A DNA stretch of 64,000 nt from Pseudoneurospora amorphoporcata (Eukaryota > Ascomycota > Sordariomycetes > Sordariales > Sordariaceae), in NCBI GenBank assembly GCA_033297205.1, contig MU859104.1:1-64000 (forward strand), written 5' to 3'. Shown here in pieces: positions 11,657 through 21,505 of this stretch. The translations under genes were made by a program, and so were the position numbers. Every line of letters starts with the position of its first letter. The first letter of the stretch is position 1. The notes beneath the pieces are model-generated. The model searched no databases. It was given only the letters and a program-made list of their open reading frames with translations, and was not told the origin of the DNA.

Positions 11657-14177
11657 GATTAAAGAAGGGATGTAAAGTCGCGGTGTGTGGAATGAAAGCG
11701 CGCAACGCTGGGTCGGACGCGTAGGTGGTAAGCTTCGAGGTCGCTGGGAGGGACCGGTGGCGTTCAAGCGATGATCGTAACTTTATACCGGAGCTTCGGT
11801 CGGGGCTATGGGGGAAGCTGGTAGATCGGAGACCCTTTCAAATGTCCGTTGGGGTCGGGGATAAGGTTTGGGTGATCCGAGCTGGCGATGTCGAGATAGA
11901 AGGAAAGGCCACCTACAAATCCGCCGCTACGTCGTGGGGTAACGAAGGTGATTACAAGGTAAGGTAGGTAGTTAAACCGTGTATCTGCCTTTCCGCACCA
12001 ATGGGTAGACGGAGAGAAGAACGATATGGTTGAAAGTGGAGGATTAAACGGTGCTGGTGGGCGGACGGGTTTTGGGAAGAGAGAGAAAAAAGATGGCCTT
12101 CGTCTGGGTCTGGAAACGAAGGTCGGTCGAGGGACCCTGTCTGGTGGGTGGATGCCGCAGCACAGGTGAAAGGTGTTCAGATGTTAGAGGCTCCTTTTGC
12201 GCCGTTCATTGGCCCGCCACCGTGTTGCGCGGAGATAGGTGCCGGCAGGGACAGGTCCTGCGGGCTGCAAGCCAGGAGGTCGATACCCCTGCCACCCGCC
12301 GGAATGGGTGGTGAGGACCTTGGAGGTGCGCAATCACGTGACCTTGTGTCGTTCCAGGACAAGACAGAACCACCACTTTTCTACCTTGCTCTCCCCAAAA
12401 GGAGGGACGTTGAGATGTTTGGTGCTTCGTGATTCCGCGAGCCCAGGTCGTACTTGTTTCGCCCTTGATGCCTCGCATGGAGCAAAAGAAGATGGAGACG
12501 GAGGTCCGGGGATGTGGGAGCCTTTTGTAATTAATCTCATTCAAGTTCCACGTTCCAATTTGTGTCTGCTGGCCACGGCGTGCATGTTCAACGCAGCAAT
12601 GGAACAATGCATGGTCGGGCAGTCGAACGTTCCATCTTTTTGATGTCTCATTGTGACTACGACGTATATACTGAGGCTATATATCGTTGGCTACCTTCGC
12701 GGCGTAGGGAGCCGGGGAACTGAAGCGAGGGCGTCATCAGATTTTATCCGTATTTATGATCGCCGAAAACCTCTTAAAGATTGCTGTGGAATGTTGGATC
12801 TTGTTTATGGATTATACTTGCCTTCGCAACGAGACAAAACCGATAAATGCATTTGCCTGCAAGCAGACTGAATGTATCGCCTTGGTTGGACAAACACGCA
12901 CGTTGTGGTGACCCTGCCATCATCTGGCTGCCATGTGCAACGCAACTCCCAGGGCAACTTGGTGGACCAAAGCCCGCGCAGTGACCGCCGGCTGTTTGTG
13001 CCCGGGCCTCCACCGTCCTTGGAACTGGCCGGCAGCGGGGGTCAAGGTCGAGGTCGAGGTCCATCCACCCCAATTGCAGCGGGCGGCGTAAGCCGTCAGG
13101 CCGTTCGAAAGCGGGCCACGGCAGAAGACGGGATTCGGCGCAGTTACCAAGTCGGACATGGGAGGCTCTGCATACCTACGGCGTTCGTTAAGGGCCTGAT
13201 CAGCTTGCTGCGCTTCTAGGGAGCGCAGAGGGTTTCGGAGCACATTTTTAGACGTTTGGTTATAATGTAAATGGATAACCTTATTTTTTCTTTAAATCGC
13301 TTTCCTTCTTTCGTCGACGCCAGGGCCTTTTTTCGCTTCTTTAGTAATTTGCGCTCGCTTTCGCCATAAACCAATATACCTTACGAAGGCCATTCTCCAC
13401 TATTGAACTAAGCACCAATTAAAGGCGCAATTCTCTGTGCGCTCGATGGTTTTTAGGCTCTTTTTTGACGGTTCGAACAAGAGGCTCCGGACCACACTCG
13501 CAAGAAAAGCGTACAATACCGAGCGCACAACATTGAGCGTATACAACCTGGAATAACGATACTTCGTCGCCGCCCCACCCACGCTCCACACTTCCCAAGT
13601 ACCCCAAACCGTGTGCACTCCCCAGAAGCGCAGCCAGCCGATGAGGGCCTAAAAGCAAAGAACAACTGGGTCACTTGAGTAGATCCGATGACATGTAGCT
13701 TTTGTATTGCCGTTCTACCAGGGGGTACTTGCAATGATCGTCCCACCTTCCTATCAAAGCGAATTTTGAACCGGTGCTAACGACCCCAAGACATGGGTTT
13801 GTTGACCCCGCGTCGGACTGGACTGAAGACTCGGGAAAGCGCTTTTCATAGCCTTGTGCTTACCTTGACTTCAACTTCACTCTCAAGTCTTTCTTTTCTG
13901 AGAAGCACTCTCGCTTTGTTCTACTCCTGTACCTTTTTTTCTTTCCTGCAGCGTCCAGTGCATATATATCCTGCCCGTTATTTAGTAAGTACCTGGCCTT
14001 TTTGGTGGAAACCGGACTGAGCTGCTATCAAAACGTCACACAACGGGCATACACTTATACAATCCGCAGAGGTGAACCGCTCGGCACCACCCCGTTATTA
14101 ACTTTTTCCTCCATACATTTGCAACGGAAACTCAAGAAGTTCCAAAAACTAATGGAGTTTTCACAGCAAAAATCACA
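11657..14177. other. Divergent spacer between 458-aa protein and nucleoside hydrolase
   Basis: About 2.5 kb between two divergently transcribed genes, so it should hold both promoters. Small open frames on both strands are not supported by codon use or domains. A likely 5'-UTR intron of the nucleoside hydrolase gene lies at its right end. Confidence 0.5.
13985..14166 (+). other. Possible 5'-UTR intron of the nucleoside hydrolase gene
   Basis: A perfect donor (GTAAGT) at 13985 is followed by an ACTAAT branch-like site and a TTTTCACAG acceptor ending at 14166, just 11 bases before the start codon. The placement suggests a leader intron of about 182 nt. It cannot be confirmed without transcript data. 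Confidence 0.4.
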
Positions 14178-15704
14178 ATGGCTCCCAAGCAACGTATTAT
14201 TCTCGACACCGACCCCGGCGTCGACGATGTCCTGGCTCTGCTTCTCGCCCTCAGCGCCTCGCCCGAGGAGCTTGAGCTTGCCATGATCTCCGTCACCTAC
14301 GGCAACGTTCCGCTTCAGAGGTAAGTTATGGTTGGGCATGGACATGAAAACCGGGTAGCAGCAGCTTTTGTCTAACCTCGAGTTCTCTTTTTCCCCGTCC
14401 CACAGCTGTCTCCGTAACGTCGTGGCACTGTTCCACGTGCTGGAAAAGGAGATGAAGTGGCGCGAGGAGACGGGCAAGAGCACCCGCGGCTTCGGTGCCC
14501 TCAACGCTTATAAGCCCATTGTCGCCGTTGGCCCAGAGCATGCGCTGGAGGACGAGATCCTTGCGGCCGACTACTTCCGTAAGACGGCCTGAGATTTCCC
14601 CTCTCTTAAATAAGAACGGAATAGTTGACAGATTGTAGATGGAGCTGATGGCCTTCATGGCGTGCACGAAAAGGCAAGTGAGCTCCTATAACTGCTTGCG
14701 TTTCCTGCCATCGTATCCGAGACTGACCATCGTCCCAGCAACCCCATCTTTCCCCCGCCGACACCTGGCGCTCTCTGTTTAGCGACGAAGAGCCCCAAGG
14801 TGCGAATGTCGAGCCTCCTTCGTACTCCAAGTTCTTCACTCCAAGCAAGCAGCCGGCGCACAAGGAGATTCTCCGCATCCTGAAAGAGTCGCCAGAGAAC
14901 ACCGTCACCGTCGTTGCCGTTGGTCCCCTGACAAACGTGGCGCTAGCCGCTGCTGAGGATCCCGAGACCTTCCTCCGCGTGAAGGAGCTCGTTGTCATGG
15001 GCGGTGCCGTGAACGTCGAGGGCAACGTGACCCCCGTCGCCGAGTTCAACTGCTACGCCGATACCGTTGCCGCCGCGCGCGTCTACGCCTTGACCTCGCC
15101 CCACCCGCCCTCGACCATGCCTCCCGTCATCCACGGCAAATCCGTCTTGCCTCCTTACCCCGCCAAGCTTTCCAAGCAGCTTAAGCTGACTCTCTTCCCT
15201 CTCGACATCACCACCCCGCTTGAGCTGAGGAAAAACTACTTCTACGAGACCATCCGGCCGATCACCAAGTCCGGCAGCCCGCTTGCGCTGTGGATCGAAA
15301 CCTTCATGACGGGCATCTTCAACAAGGTCGAAGCCATGCTCGGCGACGGCAGCGAGCCCAACCTGTCCCTCCACGACCCGTCGTGCATTTGGTACATGCT
15401 GACTCAGGATGATCCTGCATGGACACCCATACCGAAGCCGGAGGATATCAGGATCGAGACCTCCGGCCAGTGGACCAGGGGCATGCACGTCGTCGATAGG
15501 CGACAGAGGGCGAAGCCGGGTGAGGTGTCAAGCAAGGTCGAGACGCACCCGTCGGACCCTCTGGACGCGACCACCTTTGACGAGGTTCCCGGAGACGACA
15601 TGGGTTGGCTGAGCGTGAACAAGGGAAACAGAATCAATAGGATGGTCAAGACGCCCGGCGACGAGAAGTTTGCGGCCATCTTGATGGATAGACTCTTTGG
15701 TTAA
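14178..15704 (+). CDS. URH1: Inosine-uridine preferring nucleoside hydrolase (uridine nucleosidase)
   Basis: Four exons (14178-14320, 14406-14578, 14639-14673, 14739-15704) give 438 aa. The family hydrolyses ribonucleosides to base plus ribose in pyrimidine salvage and probably acts in the cytosol. The N-terminal Asp cluster ILDTDPGVDDVLALLLAL is the calcium and ribose-binding signature of the IUNH fold. TYGNVPLQ, DGLHGVHEK, VAVGPLTNVALAA and VVMGGAV---GNVTPVAEFN are the expected later blocks. Intron 3 begins with GCAAGT rather than GT (GAAAAG then GCAAGT) and ends CCCAG. This GC-AG splice restores EK-QPHLSPADTW in frame. A 35-nt exon precedes it. The product is longer than bacterial members because of inserts such as the one near residues 205-230. 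It is convergent with LSM8. Confidence 0.92.
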
Positions 15705-16296
15705 ATCTGCCCGCTGGTAGCACTTCTTGTTTGTCTTCTTCTTTTTGTATGTATGAGAAGTGAACCTATATCCGCTCGGAGTTTTTAAATCTTGGGTATC
15801 TAAGATCAGTATTCGCTTTTTTTTTTTTTTTTTTTTCCAAAACGATATTTGGAGCTGCCTGCCCGTGACGTCTTGTCTTATTTTGGTTTCTTCTTCCATC
15901 AATGTCAGCATAAGTTTGAGCAGGGAAAATAGAAGGGAAAAGAGTCATCGATTGAGCATACCAATTGTGGGCATAGAAAACCTGTGTAGCTCCGTGTGCC
16001 AAATGCCCCAAGATGATGCAACCGAATATTATGCCAACGCCCCACCACCCACTCGTGTTGCCCTTTGATGTCAAAGTATCCGCGCCCTCCACATTATCCC
16101 CATGATTCTTTCCTGATATTCTTCCCATACCTCCTCTTCTTGAGTTTAAGGGAGCATGACACCATGACCCCCGCCCCATGTACAGCGCGGAAACGATCCA
16201 GGCCGTAGTCTGCACCTCTGAAGCCCTTATCCCACAGCATGTTGTAACGCATAGGCAGCGCAGAACCAAACCGTGATCTCGTAGCTTCGTGATATC
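15705..16296. other. Convergent 3' spacer, nucleoside hydrolase / LSM8
   Basis: 592 bases between two stop codons facing each other. It contains a 20-base poly-T run and no coding signal, and presumably holds both 3' UTRs. Confidence 0.6.
15817..15836. repeat. Poly-T tract, 20 bases
   Basis: An uninterrupted run of 20 T residues about 110 bases downstream of the nucleoside hydrolase stop codon. Confidence 0.9.
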
Positions 16297-16864
16297 TCAA
16301 TGCTTCGTCGTCCCGATCGTCGACCCCTTGACTTTGGTCCAGTCTATGCTCGCGTCCAGCGGCTCGTCCACCAGCCCGACCAGGCAGACCGTGTCGCCGC
16401 GGATCATGTGCGTTCCCAGCTCGATCTCGGCCGAGGGCTCGTCGTCGTCGGGGGAGCGGATGACTCGTTCTACTGCTCTTTGTAGGAACTGTTTTCGTGG
16501 GATGTTGTTAGCTTTTGTTGGTACAAAGTTGCCGAGGCACGGGCAGGGAAGTAGACAAGCCAAGGGCAAACGGGGGACGAAGGACGAGGGAGGTTAAATG
16601 GGAGGGGATTGGATTGGTACTGACCACATTCGTGCTCATGTCTACCGAGATCAGTGTGCCTACCAGGGTGCGGCCATCGACTGTGATTATGCAGACCCTT
16701 TCTGACGCGGGTGTAAATAGATCTGTTAGCTTTCTGATCTTGCCATTGTCCTTCAACTTTGGGATGCCATGATCAATTGCTCTTGCGACTGGTGAAGGAG
16801 AAGTTTTAAAGATGGATGGGCAAGACCAACTGTTAAGGTACGAATTTACCAAGCCCGCCGACAT
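16297..16864 (-). CDS. LSM8: U6 snRNA-associated Sm-like protein LSM8
   Basis: Three exons (16864-16831, 16701-16625, 16488-16297) encode 100 aa, close to the size of LSM8 in other eukaryotes. The spliced product reads SYLNKRVCIITVDGRTLVGT (Sm1 motif), STNVFLQRAVERVIRSPDD, then GTHMIRGDTVCLVGLVDE (Sm2 motif). The RG in HMIRGD is the RNA-contacting position of Sm folds. LSM8 replaces LSM1 in the nuclear LSM2-8 ring that binds the 3' end of U6. The extended C-terminus (SIDWTKVKGS) is typical of fungal LSM8. Both donors are weak (GTTGGT and GTCAGT), while branch points (GCTAAC twice) are strong. The choice of splice sites rests on restoring the Sm motifs. Confidence 0.93.
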
Positions 16865-18218
16865 GGTGAAGGATGAATTGGGTGTTACTGGTCTCTATGT
16901 CGTGTTGTTCGGTACTGGCAGCAATGCGCGGGCCCAAGACCGCCGTGATAAAGCAAAAGTATTATGTAGAGCCCAAGTCTAAAGTCGAAGTACTGATTCG
17001 AGGGAAGTAGTATGTAGTCGCAAACACGAAGTCGTCCGTCGGTTTAACTCGAGGGCAGCCTGCTCGCTTCGTGTGTTTTGGTGAGCCCGGCTGAACTGGG
17101 GTCGTTGATTGTTCGTCGGTTAAAGGTGCAATTGGGTTTCGTCGTTATTGATGTTTTTGTTTCTCGTCAATTTCGATCGCGAAAGAGGAATAGGTCGGCG
17201 CGTCGCGTCAAAGAATAGTGGATACGTAATGCTGGAGGAATGGGTGAACAAATTGTGGTGGATGGGATGGGACAAGAACGTCGCCATGAACCTGGAGCTT
17301 CGCCGGCTCACGGCAGACGGACTGCTGTCAGTTGAGGTTGGAGCTTCTCAAGCGGACCCCTTCTCCACTTGATTGCCTGCCGCGAAACGTGGTGCTCGCC
17401 TGGCAACCTAAGTTACCCCTTTTCCTTTGGGGGTGTTGCTTTGTTTACTTTTATCCACTTTGGGGTGAGGTCAGGTTGTCAACCACCAGATGCTCTCAAT
17501 TCCTGCGTAGATGATGGCCTTGGTCATCTTTTAGCTTTACTTTTAAAACAGACATGTTTCCTGTCTGTAGACTGTCATGGTTGGCTCGCGGTTCTCTTAA
17601 AGAGCACCATTGGGGGTTTCATGGCACTGATGAGTTGAGCAGGGTCAAGACGCTGGCTATCATCGGGTCGTTCACATTGGCTTGGTAGGTAGAGTCTCTG
17701 AGGCATTTCAAAGTACTATAGCTGCCATTCCAATACTCTCCCAAGCTTGAACTCGTTGATAAATTCACTTTTTGAATAACATGAGGATCGTCGTGACACA
17801 CAGAACAGCCTCGGTAGAACCAAATGCGGAGGGCAAAACAACCGCTAGATCTAACCCCGCAGTAGACTAGAAGCCCCGCCCTATCTTCTTGACAAACGCG
17901 GGGGACGAACGCGGGGACGAACATCTCCCGAAGCTGCACCAACTGGCCAGCTGTTGAATATCCATCGACGCACTCGGTGCCTCTGCCTTTCCTCGCCATC
18001 TGCCGTCAGATCGTTTCAGTTGGTCTCGAGCTTTTGGCGGCCGGATATCGGTTCGAAGTCGCGAATTATTCCTCGGGATTACTTAGTCAGAGCTTCCACC
18101 TGTATGCCCATTGACTCGACATACCTTGTCATTCCTTCGTACTTCAAGACTCTTGTGACCTCATATCATTGCATTGAACAAACCTCACTTCGTTAATCCG
18201 GTTAATCAACTCCGTACA
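16865..18218. other. Divergent spacer between LSM8 and the aldolase
   Basis: About 1.35 kb that should contain both promoters and leaders. A 126-codon minus-strand open frame at 17619-17999 has no recognisable features and is not called. Confidence 0.5.
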
Positions 18219-19220
18219 ATGGCTTCCGGTAACCCAACTTCCAAGATGCTGGCGGCCAATCCGTTGAAGCAAATCTTTACCCAGGAGAGCCGCCCTGCTA
18301 TGGGTGTCTGGCAGATGCTGCCGGGGGCTAATATCTCGAGGATTCTCGCCCGGTCAGGGGCTGACTGGGTGATGGTCGACTGCGAGCATGGCAACATTGA
18401 TGGTAGGTAACCGGGAATATGGTGGTAAATAATGGGTTATCTTGAGCTGAACGATACTGGTCAGATGCTGCGATGCATGAGGCAGTTCCGGCCATTGCTG
18501 CCCTGGGCGTTTCCCCCATAGTTCGAATCCCAGACCTTCAGCCGTGGATGGTCAAGCGTGAGTGCCGCTCATATTGCCTTACCGCTGGGACAATCACTGA
18601 TATACCCCATACAGGAGCGTTGGATAGCGGCGCCCATGGAGTAAGTGCATCATGGTGCTTATGTGTGTGAACCAACGACTGACGGGTTTTAGATTCTTGC
18701 ACCGCTCATCAGGACCGTCGAGGATGTCCAGAACTTGGTTACCGCAGCAAAGTTCCCACCAGAAGGCAAGAGAGGGTTTGGATCGCCCATTGCCATGCAA
18801 AACTTCAACCCCATACCAACGTTTACCGAATACCTCCAGCAAGCGAACGAGAGCCTCTTGACTATGGTACAGATTGAGACGCAGGAAGCTTTGGACTCGG
18901 TTGAAGAGATCGCTCCGCTTGTGGATGTCATCTTCATTGGACCTTTTGATTTGGGTAACAATATCGGCCACCCTATCATCGAGGGGAAGATGGATCCGGA
19001 GCTGGATGAGGCGATTGAAAGGATCCTGAAGGCTGCCGTAACGGCGGGCAAGAAGTGCGGCATATTCTGCACAGGCGGAGAGCAGGCCAAGCGGTATGCC
19101 GACAAGGGATTCAACATGATCAGTGTCGCAACGGATTACACATTGTTGGGAGCGGCAATGGCGGACAGCCTAACCATTGCCCATGGCCAAGGGAAGCAGG
19201 ACAAGCCGGCATCGTATTAA
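18219..19220 (+). CDS. HpcH/HpaI-type class II aldolase
   Basis: Four exons (18219-18402, 18465-18557, 18615-18640, 18693-19220) give 276 aa. The family performs metal-dependent pyruvate aldol cleavage or condensation, for example of 4-hydroxy-2-oxo-heptanedioate. The actual substrate in fungi is not established. Visible motifs are WVMVDCEHGNIDDAAMHEA (with the active-site His), SPIVRIPD (the Arg that binds substrate carboxylate), MVQIETQEAL (metal-ligand Glu) and DVIFIGPFDLG (metal-ligand Asp). GFNMISVATDYTLLGAAM closes the barrel. Exon 3 is only 26 nt. All three introns are 50-62 nt with good acceptors. There is no targeting signal, so it is probably cytosolic. Its stop codon is 57 bp from that of the convergent glutaredoxin-like gene. 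Confidence 0.93.
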
Positions 19221-19277
19221 CGAGAATGAGGCAGTAGTATCGACATACACGGGTGCCAATAATAAGACTGGTCTCTC

Positions 19278-19670
19278 TCATGATTTTTCGACTTGATCCA
19301 TTTTGGCTTCAACCTGTTCGATCGTGAAGCGATGCATCAGCTTGACGGCCTTGGATGACAGCTTCGGGTCTTCTTCTGGGGCTTGAGCCTTGCTGATATG
19401 AATCTGTAGAGGTGTCAGTGAGTGTTGATTTCCATGTAGTTAAGGGTTCGACGAGTGATAAAGACTCACCACGGGAACATCAAAGTCATACAGATCCCTC
19501 CAAGCCTTAGACTCTGGCTTGACAATGTCGACTTCCTTGTATTCGAAAGGCCGGCGGTCCCAGACATCGGACAAGACAGACCTTGCCTGAACACATAGAC
19601 CACAGCCCTCACGCCTGAAGAAGGTAATCCGAGAAGGGAAAGACTGAAATAGCCAGCTTGTAACGCGCAT
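19278..19670 (-). CDS. Glutaredoxin-like thioredoxin-fold protein (DUF836 type)
   Basis: Two exons (19670-19470 and 19403-19278) encode 108 aa. After a short leader, the protein opens with SRITFFRREGCGLCVQARSV, the beta-alpha of a thioredoxin fold with a C-x-x-C redox site (CGLC). FEYKEVDIVKPESKAWRDLY and DFDVPVIHI follow, where the Pro after Val is the cis-Pro of the fold. This matches the glutaredoxin-like family represented in yeast by YDR286C, whose partner and role are poorly known. The N-terminal residues (MRVTSWLFQSFPSR) could act as a weak mitochondrial presequence. The intron has donor GTGAGT and acceptor CTACAG. It shares a tight convergent 3' end with the aldolase gene and a divergent 653-bp promoter region with the CHORD gene. 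Confidence 0.9.
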
Positions 19671-20323
19671 GATGTTACTATCAGTTGGATTGTATGAAGT
19701 AAACCGCAGCAAAATGTGTTTAGATGTATGGTAGTCACGGTATCGATCTTCAACTTCATCGAATGATGTCGACGTCGGACATGCCCCTGGCGCTTGCAAG
19801 TTGCAAGTGGGCAAAGCATACCTCCCTCTAGGTACACTAGGATTGGTTTGCCTGCCGGGGGGTGCACCCACTATACGCGCCTACAGGACAGAGAACGCGA
19901 CCACTGTAGCGACAACAGGACGGGCCCGAGCTCACGGCCCCGGGATCCAATTGCCTTCCCCGCCCCCACTTCTCAGCCCGACGGCGCCCCCGGCAGTGGC
20001 ACCGTCTGGCACAAGCGAGCGACTGTTTGGGAATAGGCACGCTGGAACAGGAAGCCGCTGATGCTATAGAAAGCTTGAATGTTCCACGCTCTTCTGACGG
20101 AAGCTTTTACACCAAGGCCCATCTCGTACTCCATTTATTTCATTTTTGTAAACCACCCCCCTCCTCCTATTAACGTTGGACGAGCAACGACCAAACATTC
20201 TGCCAATACAGTCTACACTCTATATTCTTTCCCACAGTGCAGTACCTACACAGTATTTACATCGAGCGACCGGCTTTCAAGGTTCTCACACTTGCATAAT
20301 CGGATAGCAGCTAAACATCCACC
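19671..20323. other. Divergent promoter region, glutaredoxin-like / CHORD
   Basis: 653 bases between two start codons on opposite strands, so a shared promoter region. I see no clear named regulatory element. Confidence 0.55.
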
Positions 20324-21505
20324 ATGTCCGAGGCCAAGAAGTGCGTCCATCAAGGTTGCGGCAAGGTCTACACCGACCCCGAGGAGGTCTGCCGCTACCA
20401 CCCTGGACCCCCTGTTTTCCACGAAGGCCAGAAGGGTATGTAATGTCTAATTCGATTCTCCTAAAGTTCGACGGAGTGTAGGGATAGGCCCGGCTAACGC
20501 ACATGGCTGCTTAGGGTGGAAGTGCTGCAAGCCGCGCGTGCTCACCTTTGAAGAGTTTATGACCATTGAGCCTTGTACCGAGGGCAAGCACAGTACCACC
20601 GACCTTCCTCCCAAGATCGAGAAGAAGGAGGCCGATCCATCACTGGTCGAGGCCCAGGCCGCCAACGCCCCCAACCCGCCACCACCCCGTGCGCCCGTGC
20701 CCGTTGCGCAACATGCTCCCACCCCTCCGCCGCCGGCGCCAGAATCCGAGGATGACGAGGAGGGAATCGAGATCCCGGACGGCCGCGTTTGCAGGAGAAA
20801 GGCTTGCGGCGCGACCTACCAGAAGGGTGCCAGCCGCGAGGGCGAGAAGTGCGTACACCACCCCGGCGCTCCCATCTTCCACGAGGGAAGCAAGGGGTAC
20901 AGCTGCTGCAAGCGCCGCGTCCTCGAGTTCGACCAGTTCATGAAGATCGAGGGCTGCAAGACCAAGGATCGGCACTTGTTTGTCGGCAGCGGGAAGAAGG
21001 AGACTGCGGCCGCATCAGGAGGCGAGATCTTGGAGACGGTCAGGTAAGTTCCGTCCGTTATAGTGATGTTTCGCAGCCAAGGCCGGCCAAGGATGGCTGT
21101 GTCCTGCAAACAATCTTTCCCATCTTCATCTCCTTGATCCTGCCAGTCCACTGCAGCTCAACTGACCCGTGTTTGCTCTACAGGACCGACTTCTACCAGA
21201 CCCCTTCGTCAGTCATCGCATCTTTCTTCCTCAAGAAGATCAACAAAGACGTTGCCAAGGTCAAGTTCAAGCCTAACGCCGTCGATCTGGACCTGCCCAC
21301 GACAGACTGCCCCGTAAAACGATACAAGACTGAGGTGCCGCTATTTGGGTCCATCGTCCCTGACAAGTCAAGCTACAAGATTCTCGGCACCAAGCTGGAG
21401 GTAACGTTGTGGAAGGCAGACGGCAGCTCATGGCCGGTGCTACGCAGCGATGACCGGCCAACAGGTGAGATTTTGCAGGTTGGCCGAGCCGGAAGGGCGC
21501 AGTAA
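20324..21505 (+). CDS. CHORD and CS domain protein (RAR1/CHORDC1-like Hsp90 co-chaperone)
   Basis: Three exons (20324-20435, 20515-21043, 21184-21505) give 320 aa. Two zinc-binding CHORD modules are visible. The first, about residues 7-66, begins CVHQGCGKVYTDPEEVCRYH and ends GWKCCKPRVLTFEEF. The second, about residues 150-215, contains CRRKACGATY, CVHHPGAPIFHEG and YSCCKRRVLEFDQFM. The cysteine and histidine spacing is conserved in both. A Pro-rich linker lies between them. A C-terminal CS (p23-like) domain starts at about residue 222 and includes the segment VDLDLPTTDCPVKRYKTEVP and ends with KLEVTLWKADGSSWPVL. Proteins with CHORD plus CS bind Hsp90 and cooperate with SGT1. The intron 1 branch site (GGCTAAC) is textbook. 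Confidence 0.95.

Noticed and set aside
11153..11662. Leu- and Gly-rich 169-codon plus-strand open frame resembling a membrane protein
   Set aside because: A shadow of Lys/Ala/Glu codons of the minus-strand coiled-coil protein.
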